Notes: generated by a model not told the origin, from the letters alone. Shown: positions 1 through 11,731, counted from the first letter of the stretch. The stretch: 64,000 bases of DNA from Ceratothoa steindachneri (GCA_963969495.1 OZ018321.1:65029921-65093920); one strand, 5' to 3'. A program made the numbers and translations.

Positions 1-59
1 CTTTATTCCTTACTTGAGAAATGCCATGGGAGGTGGATTCTTCGCTAGGACCTCTTGAG

Positions 60-1293
60 TCTAAAATAACACTGGCTAGTTCTTTTGCTAGTTGAATGAC
101 AAATTTTCTTCCTTTTTTGCGCTTTCTATTCCTATTTGCTCAGCTACAATGTAGGCATTGATTGCATTGATACCTACCATGTTGTAGAAGATGACTAAAT
201 GCCATCTACGAGTCATTCATTAACAAGAATATGTTCTCATCATTTGGTCAAGAGTATCTACTCCTTTTGTTTTGTTGTAGAAAAGGATAACTTCTGTTTT
301 TTTTAGAAGAATTTGATGAATTACTAATAGGCTAGTAATGCATTGAGCTCAAAAGAGTCACGATATAGTTTTTCTTGTGACAGTAATAAAGAATCATGGA
401 ATCATCTCAAAATCTAAATAAGGTGCTATTGAGGTCTCTTCCTTTAGCATTTGTAAAACGAGAGGGAGCTCTTTTCTATTTTTCGGATGGTGCCAACTAA
501 AGTTATGTTCTTTTCAACGAGACTTCGCCTTAATTCCAAACTTAAAAAAATGATCGCATGTTATACAGTATTTCTGCCACTATTTTTAATTCCCGCTGTT
601 AATTCTTGGACTTCTCATAACTGCATTCTTACAAGTATAGATTTGCAATTTCCAATTATATGAGTTGTCACTATCACATATTGTCCAAATTTTAATTCCA
701 CATTTTCCTTGCTTTGATGGTATGTATACACGAAATGGACAACAGCCTTTAAAAGTTACTAACTGTTCATCAACTGTCATACAACAAGAAGGAACATATC
801 CTTCTTGCTGATTCTGATTCCACATTTCATAAATTTCCTTTACATTTTGAAGCCTGTCATTTATATTTATATTTAATCTTCTTGATCCAGCATAATCAAA
901 GCACAAAACTTTTAGAATTTGCTGAAATCTTTGTTTACTCATAATCTTTTTGATGATTGGACGTCCATCTTCCAGGCTCTAAAGTTGAACAATATTTTCA
1001 TTTTTTGATTTGTAAACACCTACGAGAAGAATTAACCCAATAAACTTTTCAGCTCCTTTGCATCTAGATCTCTTCTGGTATCTTTATATACTGTCGTTCC
1101 TTCAGCATTAGTCCATTTACGGATTATGGCGCAAGAAGAGTGTAAAGGATGTACTAGCTGAATCACAGGATTTTTTTTCGCAAAATGAGAGGGACCAGAT
1201 TCTTGTTTCAAAATATTTTGTGATGAAGCCCTACCCGCTGAATATCTCTGCGGTTCAGTAAACCAAACTTCACTTTTGTCTTTAGAATAATAT
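60..1293 (-). pseudogene. piggyBac-like transposase, middle and C-terminal part, broken
   Basis: A DDE transposase of the piggyBac (PGBD) family, which cuts and pastes its element at TTAA sites. Reading down from 1290, the frame gives a stretch starting YYSKDKSEVW. It runs through a stop-containing region into an open segment at 942-586 that holds the family landmarks TVDEQLVTFKG (the first catalytic Asp lies in this block) and GIKIWTICDS. A third landmark, VDTLDQM, is readable near 240-265 with a frame change, followed by a Trp/His-rich block. Stops and frameshifts at several points make it non-functional. The N-terminal piece lies at 4250-4385, separated by about 3 kb of later insertions. 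Family identity is fairly secure. I could not find the terminal repeats, and the 3' end may lie outside the window. Confidence 0.8.
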
Positions 1294-2799
1294 TGTTCAC
1301 TTATGGGGGAGGGCCATATTTATATTTTGTTTTTATGATCAATATATTTCTTCATCTTGAGATTTTCTGTATTGGAATATATTTATTTCCTTTAGCACGA
1401 AGTTGCCCCTTCAAACATTGACTCCATTTATCTGACTCTTGGTATTTGTAGGCTAGGTTAAGTCTTCTTTAATTTGGCTGGGTTAATTCTTGATCTTCTT
1501 AATTCTTGTTGATGTATCTTCGTTTTAACTTGCATTTATCTTGATGTGATGATTCCTTCTCTTGATGACGTGATGATTACTTGTTGATTTGATGACGTGA
1601 TGATTTCTTGATAAGTTGACGGGATAAGATGAGTTAGCCCCTTAGAGTCAGTTTCTTTGAGTTCCGTTTTCTTCTGGAGGCGATCCATTTATCTTGAGTC
1701 TTCTTGAGTTGTCCTTAAAGCGTTTTTCGTGGTCTCCGTTTTCTTCGAGAATTTTCTTCGTAAAAATTGTGGACTTGGGGATCAATCGCGGGTCTTTTGA
1801 ATCCAGAGGCTAGCACTCTACCGTTACGCTACGGCGAAGTCCATCTTGACTTGGTAATTTAATGGGCTATTTATATTCTCGCGTTGGAAGAAAGTTTTTC
1901 TTTTATACATCTTCGCACCCCTACACAGGTCCCTTTCTAGAACGCGGAGCGAATTTGAAGATTGGGGAGAGACTAGTATTGGATTTCTTAATCGAGGATT
2001 ACTAGTCCTCTCCCTACCCGGCCTCCAAGTCTGCGGGATGAGTGGAGCTAATTAAGTCGGATTGAGGAGAGCGAACTAAGTTTTCGACGCTAATCAGTAA
2101 TATCCTTTCCCGGGTCTCCGGATCCAAGCAGAACTTTTTCTTAAACTCTAGTAGGAGACGAGGTGCAGTTGTAACGTAGATCAGAAGAATGTTCGGCCTT
2201 TTGAGGGTAACTAGTTATGGGGGGGGGGCTTTCTTATAACTTTATTTATTTATCAATATCATTCATCTTGTTGATTTTCTGTATTCGTATCTATGTATTA
2301 TTTCTAGAGATGAAGATGCCCCTTCAAACATTGACTCCATTTATCTGACTTAATATTCTTGTAGGCTGAGATTCTTTCTTCTTTAAGTTGGCTGGGTTAA
2401 TTTTTGATCTTCGTAATTCTTGATTTATCTTCCCTTTTAATGACGATGTGATGATTACTTCCAATTATGATGACGTGATGCCTTCTTCTGCTTCATTATG
2501 ACGTAATGATTTATTGAGACGAGTTAGCCCTTGAAGTCGTTTTCCTTGACATCGGTTTTCTCTTGAGTTGATTTCTTGAGTTGTCCTTAAAGCGTTTTTT
2601 GTGGTCTCTGTTTTCTTCGAGAATTTTCTTCGTAAGAATTGTGGACTTGGGGATCGATCGCGGGTCTTTTGAATCCAGAGGCTAGCACTCTACCGTTAAG
2701 CTACGGCGAAGGTTCTTTTGAATCGGTAATTTAATAGGCTATTTATATTCTCGCGTTGGAAGGAAGTTTTTCTCTGATACATCTTCGCCCTACTACACA
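1294..2799 (-). mobile_element. Two direct repeats around a short spacer, TRIM-like LTR structure
   Basis: Two direct repeats of roughly 600 bp (about 1294-1918 and 2207-2799) flank a spacer of about 290 bp. Read on the minus strand, each begins TGTGTAG and continues through GCGAAGATGTAT, a TATAAATAG box, a tRNA-like segment, repeated CATCACGTCAT-type words, an AATAAAT word and a C-rich tract followed by CATAA. The lower copy ends in CA. A purine tract (GAAAGGGA) sits just before the downstream repeat, as a polypurine tract would. I infer a small non-autonomous LTR retroelement, but I found no matching target duplication at the outer edges and no convincing primer-binding site. A tRNA-headed SINE inserted twice is the main alternative. 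Confidence 0.45.
1771..1842 (-). other. tRNA-like segment inside the repeat
   Basis: On the minus strand this starts GGACTTCGCCG and ends CCCCAAGTCC, so six bases of an acceptor stem pair (GGACTT with AAGTCC). An A-box-like word TAGCGTAACGG follows, and a degraded B-box-like word lies near the 3' side. The T-stem does not pair well, so this is tRNA-derived sequence rather than a working tRNA gene. The second copy at about 2643-2712 has a better B box. A third, more divergent version lies at about 12421-12490 on the plus strand. Confidence 0.5.
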
Positions 2800-2987
2800 C
2801 TCATCCCAGGCTTTTAATTATCAATATTTTGTATATCATTATGGTAAGAGTCAGAGTCTGAACCTATAATGAAAGGCGAACACTTTCACCATTGTCGTAG
2901 AATAGGCTCCCGACGATATACTATATATAACTATTCGTCGAGGGGATTATTCTATATTTCGAGTGCGTGGTAATCAGATTTCGAGAA

Positions 2988-4240
2988 TGGTTCAAAAGGA
3001 GGGGGGCCTGGAGAGGGCTTATTTATCTTCAATATACTTAAGAAGTGGAACGGAGCCCAAGGATAAATAATATGGCAAACATTAATAAAATAGAGTTTTA
3101 TTAATTAATCTATCAAAACAACACACGGAAAATATTTATATAACCGGGGATTAAAATGTGAGAAACACAGGAAATGAAAAAGGTCATGGGAATATTTGAC
3201 TAAGCTGAGGATTAAGATTTGGAGGGATTTAAAACGGCAAAACAAACAAAAGGGGGGAATGGTTCACTATAATCGTTTAAAGCACAAAGTTGCGTTGACA
3301 AAAGGTTAAATGGTTAAATGTAATGCGTAGCTTACGTAATTACAAGGTTGTCGTGCAGAGGAAGGCGATGGGAAGGAATCTTCGGTCCAACTGGCGATTC
3401 TTTTCCAGGAGAAGGGGTTCTTCGGGGGGTTGTCCTTAACGAGGGGGAATGACTGTCTTCGAGGAGTGAGAGCAAAGTGGGGTTCGGAAGTACGAGCGAT
3501 CCTTGAGCTAGGATATCGGAGATGTTCTAGATGAACAATGGAGGTTATTGTTGTAACCAAGCGTTCTCTTGAAGAACGTTAAAAAGGGGGGAATTAAATT
3601 ACCCTGACGTGATGTCTTGTGAACGAGAACCGTTTCTTGACGAACGGGCTTGAAGAACAATGGCTGTTTTAATGTTGTTCTCTTTCTGAACAACAGGGGG
3701 GGGGGGTGAGAACCGTTTCTTGTCGAAAGGGCTCGAAGAACAATGGCTGTTCCAAAGTTCTCTTTTTGAACAACAGGGGGCCCCTGTTGACTTGGCGTCT
3801 CGAGGGGCGCGAACCTTGGCACTCAAGGGATATTGTCCTCTTCTGGACAATAAGGAGGTTCTCGGAGTAGAGTTCCTAGGTGGACAAGGGAGACCGGATC
3901 GGCGTGATGCCTCGCGAAGATAATCGGGATCTGGTTCAAATGCGAAATGCTATCGCATAAATAGCCGGAGCCAGCCCCTTGGTGTAGGGGACAAGGGAAA
4001 GGGGGGGAGGGACTTCGATGGAATGTCCCGGTGGCGCATGGGAAAATATCCTATCTGCCCATAAGCCTAATTCAATCTGGCGAGATCGCCGCATGGAGGC
4101 GAACGGGGGATTGAACCTCCTTGATTAAACTTGGGGATGGGGGGGCGATAACGCGCCTTCTACTTCCTCTCGCAGAATACACGTGGGGAAGCATGTATTT
4201 CGACATGTGATAGGGGCTGAAGCATGGCGGCCTCAGACCG
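2988..4240 (-). repeat. LTR-like or UTR-like repeat, unassigned
   Basis: This stretch fills the rest of the gap in the piggyBac element and has no convincing gene. On the minus strand it has a TATA-like word (near 3950), GC-rich sequence with a partly duplicated block (3610-3690 against 3705-3785, sharing GAGAACCGTTTCTTG), and then an AT-rich stretch with AATAAAA near 3090. The order promoter box, GC-rich body, polyadenylation-like signal resembles the solo LTR at 16901-17937, but the two are not obviously the same family. Short open frames here are low-complexity and have no recognisable domain. Confidence 0.3.
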
Positions 4241-4249
4241 TTCTATCAA

Positions 4250-4385
4250 AACCATCATTATCAGAAATAAATGTGCTGTCATTATCCCTGACTTCCAACT
4301 CATTTGCACTATCTTCCCAATCATCATCTTAGTCGTCTAATAATTGTGTAACTTCTTCTGGGTTTGGCTTTCTTCGCTTTGACAT
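4250..4385 (-). pseudogene. piggyBac-like transposase, N-terminal fragment
   Basis: From an ATG at 4385 the minus strand reads MSKRRKPNPEEV, then an acidic stretch rich in Asp and Glu with one internal stop, ending near DGFDRTV. A short basic start followed by an acidic region is typical of piggyBac transposase N-termini. Its strand and position, upstream of the transposase body at 60-1293, make it the detached beginning of the same gene. The break between the two parts is filled by repeats (1294-4240). Confidence 0.6.
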
Positions 4386-5079
4386 TGTGGAAAGACACAA
4401 CTGACAGCACCAAATTTATGACTAAACTAAACTAATATTAGCCCTCTCCTGCCCGACCATTTATACTTTGTGTCAGATGATGCAATATTAGAGATGTCAT
4501 TGCGTCACTTTAAAGAAGGATAAGATGAGGCAATATTAGGGATATTGCATCATAAATTTTAACAGTGAATTGAAAAAGCTTTACAAACCATTATATAATA
4601 AGTTAAATTAAAAACCTATATATTTATCCTTGATTTGATAGTGAATTTTCATGTTATCTTATTACCCCATAAGTTTTTTCCTTTCAGAATTTATTCGAAT
4701 TGGGTCCAATGGCCCCATATGATAATTGGAGGTGAAACATTAAATTTCTCTTGTCCTATTTAATTTCTAAAAATCCTTTTTCTTGATATGATAAATTAAA
4801 GGCACAAAAGATCGTTCCGATTAAAAAAAAATTCAAGGTGGAAAATCGTTTTGAAAAGCATTTTAGTTTGGAAAGTTGTGGGGCAAATATATAATAAATT
4901 CTTTACTGGAAATGTTATTCGTGTTACTATAACAACAACAATTCCGTCCTGCTTTAGAATGACGTGATTCAATGAACCATAAGGAAAAAAGTAAAACAAT
5001 AATCGTACAACTAATGAAATTAATTTACCTAAACGAATTTACCTAAAATGCAACAGTTCATTATATCCCATTATATCAC
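4386..5079. other. AT-rich, no gene recognised
   Basis: Probably partly the 5' non-coding region of the piggyBac element. Imperfect repeats containing GCAATATTAG occur at about 4485-4550. Nothing else is interpretable. Confidence 0.4.
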
Positions 5080-5735
5080 AGTTAATTTACCGTGATAGCA
5101 AATGCAAAATTTGTTAAAGATTTCTAAAGTTATCTTTTCTAAAAACACTTTAAAGATGAAAAAATTTCGCGGTCTCTAGACAAATTGGTGCGATTAATGT
5201 ATAGCAAATTTCAAAAACCGACACTGTATCATGTCAAGGAGACCGAGCATCGTTCCTAGCCAGGTAGTGACATTCACGTTAGTCATCTAATTCATTTAAA
5301 AAGGTGCAGTTTAATAGATCTTGTTATAATTTCGTCTATTTTACGTCACAGAAAAAGGAAAAGTTGATAAAGATTTCCAACGTATCTTTGATAATTCCCT
5401 TTTAAAGATGAGAAAATTTCAAGAAGTCTTCAAACAAATTGGTACGGTTAATATATAGCAAATTTCGACAACCGTCATTGCATTTGCTCCTGGGGTCTGG
5501 GCATCGTTTTTGCCAGGTAAATGAGATTCATGTTATCCACCTAATTCACATATAATGATGAAGTTCAATAGATCCTGTTGTATTTTCTCTATTTTACCCG
5601 TCATAGCAAATGGAAACGTTGTTAAAGATTTCCTACTTTATTATGCTAAATACATTTACTAGATTGAAAAATTTCGAGAGATCTTTACACACTTGGTGCG
5701 ATTAATGTATAGCGAAATTGTAAGGGCATAATAAT
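5080..5735. repeat. 254-bp tandem repeat, about 2.6 copies
   Basis: Three diverged copies of one AT-rich unit lie head to tail. The anchor TTGGTGCGATTAATGTATAG and its variants begin at 5185, 5439 and 5693, giving exactly 254 bp between both neighbouring pairs. Each unit also carries a TTGTTAAAGATTT-like word, a GAAAAATTTCG-like word and a GCATCGTT...CCAGGTA block. There is no coding potential. Equal spacing in spite of base changes suggests unequal crossing-over or replication within one array. Confidence 0.8.
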
Positions 5736-6185
5736 GATGCAACCCGTGGACTTTACTAATCGCCTACTACCTCTACGATTTATCCACAACGGAACTAAGA
5801 AAAAGCTTCAGAAACTGGCATAACGTATCATCACTGACCTCTAGATACAACTCATCAAATGCATAGACACACTTGTTGGATGAGAACTAAATCTGCGCTA
5901 AAAAAAATACGTCGAACAACTATGTACACTCGACAGGCAGCATCACCCTAAGATAGATCGATCTCAAAGCATATTACCCAAAATATTATTGTCAATCGAA
6001 GCACAGTGCGTCCAAAGGTTGAATCTAAAACAAGAACTGCAAAAGTAACAAACATGGCTGAAATCTCATGACGTAATAAAAGAATAAATAAACATACTTT
6101 TTACAATTGTATCTGAATCAACCGAAATTTCAATTAAAGTTCTTGTTAAGGATCTCTTTGCCTACAGAGATGGCCTGAAGTTATG
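5736..6185. other. No feature recognised
   Basis: Mixed-composition sequence without a long open frame or recognisable motif. Confidence 0.4.
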
Positions 6186-7373
6186 TGACTAATATATATT
6201 TGAATTTTTTAAATTTATGTGATAAGAATAATTATTATAATATTTAAATTATTGCAGGTTTATTAAAAAAGTTAGTATTTCAAAAATAATAATAATAAAA
6301 AAATGCATTCCTTCGCTGAATCCCAAATCGCGCTCTGTTCCTGCTCATGTAGAAGTTGAGTTTCAGTCACTGGAACTTTGCTATTCGAAAAAAGGGTTAT
6401 ATGAATGATGTAGCAAGGTTTGAAATACAAATAGATAATTACTAAGGGTATTACATCGAGGAGCATCATCTTTAGGGTTTTTAATGACTGTAAAAAGACT
6501 GGTTATACTCTTATGAAAAAGTCTTCTAGAGAACCAAGTGCTTCAAATGAACAGAAATATCACCTCCTGTTAAGGTCATAGATCAAAGATCTGGCTGTCT
6601 CCACTACTAAACTTGCTCTCGATTAGAAAGAAGCAAGTGTGAAAGCTTCAGCGCGCACAGTGAGATGGAAACTTTCGAAAAGTGTCTCAAGTCGAGAAGA
6701 CCTGAGAAGAAGTATCATCTCACCAATAGGAACCTTACAGATAGGCTCTACTTTTATAAGAAATATAAACAATAAACTGTTGAACAGAGAGGCGAAGTGA
6801 TATTATCTGATGAAGCTCCTTTCTGCTTGTTTGGAGCTTCTGGACGAACCATAATTAGGAGAGAATATAGGAGCACTTTTAAGAGTCTTTTGTCGAGCCC
6901 ACGGCGAACATTCCGGACACTCTCCATGTCTGGAGGTGCTTCTCATCTCTCGCGACCTTGCCCCGGGAATTCGCCAGATTTGAAACAAAAAGAGAATTTG
7001 TGAGCGACAATCAACTGGCAGTTGAAAAATAGAAGCCATCCAAATGCGAGCAGTTTCCGGTACTTATTGAACAAAAAAAATGAAGCAATATTAATCAAGA
7101 TATCCTCACAAATTTGTCTTCAGAATGACAAAATGAATTGAAACAGCCCTAAAGAACAATAGATGTCATCGTAGATGTTGACTGGATGCATTAATTAACT
7201 TTATTTATTAGTAAAATGGGTTAGGCTCTATTTCATTATATTACACCTTCAAATTATGATAAAAGATAAAAACATACTTAAAAAATGCACCATTTGATCA
7301 GTTATATTAATTTAATAATGTAAAAAAATATATATTAGTTCCCAAACTTTTGCCCATTACTGTACACCATGCA
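6186..7373 (+). mobile_element. Degraded Tc1-like transposon
   Basis: The right end near 7340-7370 carries a Tc1-style terminal word (read inward: CAGTAATGGGCAAAAGT). A similar AT-rich block (ACTAATATATATTT) near 6189 marks the probable, eroded left end. Between them lies a decayed transposase: a helix-turn-helix-like region around 6600-6720 followed by the catalytic fragment described separately. Boundaries are approximate because the left terminus is not clean. Confidence 0.5.
6797..7060 (+). pseudogene. Tc1-like transposase fragment with internal deletion
   Basis: The frame reads ILSDEAPFCLFGASGRTIIRR, the block around the first catalytic Asp of DD34E transposases (usually FSDES). About 130 bases later it reads RPCPGNSPDL, the start of the block that leads to the catalytic Glu (normally PGNSPDLNPIEN; here K-Q-K-E-N). 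The second Asp block (the H/YDGAPAH region) is missing, so roughly 60-70 residues are deleted. Stops follow. It is certainly inactive. Assignment rests on the two conserved blocks being in the right order. Confidence 0.65.
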
Positions 7374-7399
7374 CTTCCGAACTTCAAAAATCCAAAGAG

Positions 7400-8860
7400 A
7401 TGTGTATATAAATATATTTATGTGCTTCCATTGTTAGCAAATTAAGGAACAATACCTGAGGTACTCAAATAGGACAAAGAAATATGATATGAATATAGCA
7501 GACCACACAGCCAGAGAAACTGCATAAGCTGAATTAAAAAGTACATTAACTGCGCCTTAAACTAGAGCACAACTGATGTCCTATCCGAAAAGAAAAGAGA
7601 AAAGGGACAGAAATGCAAAAAAGAAAAGAAACAAGCAGGATCGCGCTACGCAGAAGAAGCAGCAACAATGGATTTAAACAGCAGCAGAAAGAGAAATCAA
7701 TATTGACCGCACCCGCAACGTGAAGATTTTAATATGTAAACTAACTTTCCGCGTAATTAATAAAGCGCAAACAAGATCCTACGCAGCAACGCTGATAGAA
7801 AATAGACTCGACTGTAAGAAATTTCCATATCAAAATATCAGAACAAACAACAAAGACACCGACAGAGGACTCGAAGGAAAATGATGACAAGCAAACTGAA
7901 AGAAAACACGAATCCGAAAGCGAAGAAACGGAAACGGAAAGCAGCACAATTGAATCCATTCATGAATAAATGCGCTTAAGCAGACGGAAAGTGCAAAAAC
8001 ATAATAAAATAGTTTCCCACTTACCAATACAAGCAGGAAATGGTAGAACGAAATTTCCACAAGAAGAGGTCAGAAAAGAAAAACATAAAAACAACCCCGC
8101 TAAAACCTAACTATAAACTTTACTCACACTAACAACCACTGCTTACAACGAACATGGAAAGAGGAAATTTTTTTATATTACAGATTAATACAAACGGGTG
8201 GAAAGATAATGAAAAGATCTACGGAAAGATTTTCAGAGATTTATCCAGACGTATTTCTGATCTCAGAATATGGGATAAATCTGACTAAAGAAAGCATAAA
8301 GATAATGAACTAAGACATAATCGCCACGAACCCAATTGATAAACATCACGACGGTGCAGCCATAGCCATAAAAAGGACTATACTATAAGAAGCTACAAGG
8401 ACTAACCAAAACCTATCTCTCAATAGAAGTAAAGATGGAATTAATAATAGGTGTAATAGTTGGAATCGGGTACCAACTACTCCTAAGCCAGAATATACAA
8501 CTAACCACCTTCATCAAACATTTCAACAACCAATTCACAATCATTTTCGTGGAAGACAAATAAATGATGCCCCGAAACCGGTTACAGGACCAACGACAAA
8601 GCTGGAAATAGGCTACAAGCTTAAATAGTAATATGACGGGCCTAATTTCAAGGCATCCTTTACAAGACTATATAAACCTAACATTCAGTTATTATATGGA
8701 GCCGAAAGATGCACCATGTAGTAAACTCATAGCAATATTACTTACCGTAAGCTAACAACCTAGCAGATCCTCACGCAACCCAATTTTTCCAGAGCCCATC
8801 TGGTGAGTGCCGTTATTATCTTATAGTCTAATGCTAGGCTAAATTAAAAAACCCTGACCC
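7400..8860 (+). mobile_element. X-like non-LTR retrotransposon remnant (ORF1 tail and endonuclease)
   Basis: Scattered frames match the better-preserved X-like copy at 61.7-64.0 kb. An Asp/Glu/Ser-rich ORF1 tail lies near 7840-7960. An endonuclease start (FILQINTNGWKDNEKIYG) lies near 8170-8230, GIGYQ near 8465, and a late endonuclease block YYMEPKDAPCS near 8690-8720, where the normal Ser-Asp-His is altered. Stops occur throughout. The gene would nick the target DNA for target-primed reverse transcription. No RT is present, so the copy is truncated or the rest has decayed. A short word resembling the I-like 3' UTR (CATCTGGTGAGTGCCG) follows at about 8797. Confidence 0.55.
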
Positions 8861-9202
8861 AAATCCAAAACAAACATAAATAACAGAGGCAAAAAAAGAT
8901 CACACTTATAGCCGCGCTCATTCACCGACATTCCGACGTGCCCCACATGCCTCACATGTCTTGGTAGATTTCACTTGGTCAGCTTACTAGTGTTTGCCAG
9001 CGAGAATGATAAATCTGTGTATCGAAACGAGTCTGGCTAATAAATATAGCGTTCAGTGATCTTGTTTCCTGCCCTGACGTCTCTTCTACTCTCCAATGAA
9101 TTTTAATTAACTTATCTACGGGTTAAACCATGACCAAAAGTTCAATATAAGACAAATCCACAGACTCGAACGGAGAAACTAGCAGAGATGTTTAATATAT
9201 TA
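8861..9202. other. No feature recognised
   Basis: A short unique-looking stretch between the X-like remnant and the mariner left end, with no open frame or motif. Confidence 0.4.
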
Positions 9203-10596
9203 TGTTGAGGAATAAGTTCTTGCGTTTTTTTTAATGTTGTGTTGATTTAAGTTTTATTGACGTGATTTGTGCACATATTAAGAAACAATAATAAATAATG
9301 AAAGCAAAATTTGCAAAGGTTAGGCTACGTCTCTTAACAGCGTAGACTATTAGGCCTTTGCTTAGGCTACGTCTTGAAGTTGAATAATAAGTCATTGCGA
9401 TTTATTTAAAAGTTGTGTTAATTTAATTTTTGTTCTGTACCCTCAAAATGGAATTAAGTTGAAAGAAAGGCGCATTTTCGACACTTGTTCTTATTCATTT
9501 TCTATCGAGACGAGAACAATGCAAACGCAGCCAAACTCGTAGCGATATTTGTGCTGTGTACAGCGAAAATGCTTTATCAGAAAGGACAGCTCAATGGTGG
9601 TTTTCATGTTTCAAAAACGGTGATTTCAATCTTAATGACGAAGAACGTTCTGGTCACCCCCATTAAGTTGGATGAAGATCGATTGAACGACCTTCTTCAT
9701 GAAAATCCTTGTCAATCGACTAGAGAATTGGCTGTACAATTGGCGTCTGATCAGAAAACTGTAGTGAATCACCTTCATTCGATGGGAAAAGTTCAAAAGC
9801 TCAGTGCATGGGTTCCGCACGCTTTGAGCGAAAGCAACAAACTTCAACACTCCACGATTGCGGCAGGTTTGCTTGCTCGTCACAAGGTTACTCTGTATAT
9901 AAGGACAGATTTCCTCACCGCATCACCACTGGCAACGAAAAGTGGTGTGATTATTTCAACATGAACCATCGAAAACAATGGCTTAGCCCCAATAAAAACC
10001 ACTTCCGCGATTAAAGCAAGTACTTCATCCACGAAAGACGATGCTGTGTGTGTGGTGGGATTGTGAAAGCATCATTCTTTATGAGCTTCTCACAAACAAC
10101 GAGATTGTCAATGCAGAACTCAACGTTCAACAAATGTATCGACTCGCCGAAGCTATTCGTGAAAAGCGACCTCATCGACGTTATGGAGTCCTTCTGCAAC
10201 ACGACAATGATCGTCCTCACATTGCCACTACGACAAAAGAACGCCAACTAAACGCTTAATTGGAAAATCCTGCCGCATCCTCTATATTCGACCGAATTGG
10301 CTCCATCGGATTTCCATCTATTCCGATCGCTTTCCAACAATTTGCGCGGTGTTTCGTTCAATACTGATGTGGAATTTAGAACCTGGCTAGACGAATTCTT
10401 CGAGTCAAAATTCAGAGATTTTTATTGCTGAGGCATCGAAAACCAGTTGAACGTTGGGACGAAGTCGTAAATAACAACGGAGAATACATTATTGATTAAT
10501 TTGCATATTGTTATCAATTAAAAATGAAGTTTTTCTAAAATTGTTAATGGTAATGAATAAATTTGATAAAAACCGCAAGAACTTATTCCTCAACCC
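9203..10596 (+). mobile_element. mariner transposon with intact ends and dead gene
   Basis: Perfect 20-bp terminal inverted repeats ttgaggaataagttcttgcg lie at 9205-9224 and, inverted, at 10574-10593; the similarity continues for a few T/A bases inward. TA dinucleotides flank the ends, fitting TA target use. The length of about 1.39 kb is normal for mariner. A (TA)n microsatellite abuts the right end. One transposase gene lies inside on the plus strand. The ends look young relative to the gene, so copies might still be mobilised in trans, which is an inference. Confidence 0.85.
9485..10500 (+). pseudogene. mariner transposase, frameshifted
   Basis: A DDD transposase of the mariner/SETMAR type. 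N-terminal: KGQLNGGFHVSK (helix-turn-helix region), then RLNDLLHENPCQSTRELA and WVPHAL. Catalytic blocks in order are TGNEKW near 9930 (families normally have TGDEKW, so the first Asp is Asn here), LLQHDNDRPH near 10190-10220 (second Asp) and APSDFHLF near 10300 (third Asp, DD34D spacing style). The C-terminal block FYC..GIEN lies near 10420. At least two frame changes and several stops separate the blocks. The changed catalytic residue and the frameshifts make it inactive. Confidence 0.8.

Positions 10597-10598
<2 letters not shown>

Positions 10599-10660
<62 letters not shown>
10599..10660. repeat. (TA)n microsatellite
   Basis: About 30 uninterrupted TA units immediately to the right of the mariner right terminus. 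Frames through it (Tyr-Ile runs) are meaningless. Confidence 0.95.
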
Positions 10661-10665
<5 letters not shown>

Positions 10666-11219
10666 GGCTTTTCGAGCTTTTTCCAAGCAGTTTCAAAATA
10701 AAGGTGAAAGCCAAACACGCAGTGGTGATGAGCATCCTTTGGACTTTTCGAAGTCCCGACTTATCGTAGGCAGTGGAGTACTATTAATAGATTTTGCATT
10801 GAAATTATTTATCCTAAACTTTTTTTGGAAATCAACAGTACAATTAAGGTGAATTGATTTGTGCATGTAATGTGGTGCTGGAGAGGTTACGACACAATTA
10901 GTAGGGTGGTGGTTGTTAGGTTTGAGCTTAAGTTTAATTTTTCTTTTATAAATAAAATGGCTTCAATAATCATGTTTTCATTAAAATATGGAGTTTGAGT
11001 AAGTATTATGAGCTTATCAAGGTAGATTTTACCTATTTTAAGCTATGTTCTCAAATGTGCGGAAGATAAGATTTCCGAAGTCGAGCCCTTACGGATTGAC
11101 CTCCTTCTACGCTGCTCTTGACAACAATGGATTGATCTTACTATTGATCCGATTTGCTATGGCTAGAAATCAATCAATTAGATGAAGTTATTTATATTAG
11201 AATAAGTATTTATCAGTAC
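10661..11219. other. No feature recognised
   Basis: No domain or repeat was recognised, although a short frame continues out of the TA tract. Confidence 0.4.
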
Positions 11220-11640
11220 TATTTTAATATATAATAAAATTTCCATCAGTTTCTAGCATTGATCTCCATTTTTACTAACTTTTCAATTCCATGTTTATAA
11301 AAGTTGTATGACTTTGATTTCTAAAAGTTATTTAAAGTTAATTGATTCGACCTCTTTTTTGTGGTCGAAATTTTCATTCTCTTCAGCTGATTTGGTAAAG
11401 TCGTAAAAACATAATTATTTGATGGAGATAAGTCGGATGAGCATGTAGGATGTCTTTATGGTTCTCACTAAAAATTATTAAGCTATTGTATAGTCTCTTT
11501 TACGATAGGCCACGCGATGTCTTAATGAGAGAGAGCACTCTTCTTCTCGTGAATAAGGCTCGATTATTTCTTCCAGTGTTACATGTAAATGGTCCAACTG
11601 AGCAGACGAAACCTCTTTCCTGAAAGTCTGATTTGAGTCG
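11220..11640 (-). pseudogene. Second mariner-type transposase, C-terminal fragment
   Basis: On the minus strand, AQLDHLHVTLEE (the region ahead of the second catalytic Asp) is followed by a decayed block. Then comes HPTCSSDLSPSNNYVF near 11410-11460, matching the usual HP.YSPDLAPSDYHLF motif with the Asp mutated, and FYKHGIEKLV near 11290, the conserved C-terminal block. It differs from the element at 9.2-10.6 kb, so it belongs to another mariner lineage. No terminal repeats were found. It is inactive. Confidence 0.5.
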
Positions 11641-11731
11641 GATTATGCAATTAATATCGCACCAATTCGCCTAAGATATTCCTCTCTTTTTCGCAAGTGG
11701 TGCTGGTTTCCCCCCTCCGGAGTATTACATT

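Noticed and set aside
1771..1842. A functional tRNA gene
   Set aside because: The acceptor ends pair, but the T-stem and B box are degraded and the segment is part of a dispersed repeat.
10489..10852. Frames with Tyr-Ile runs on both strands
   Set aside because: Translations of the (TA)n microsatellite.
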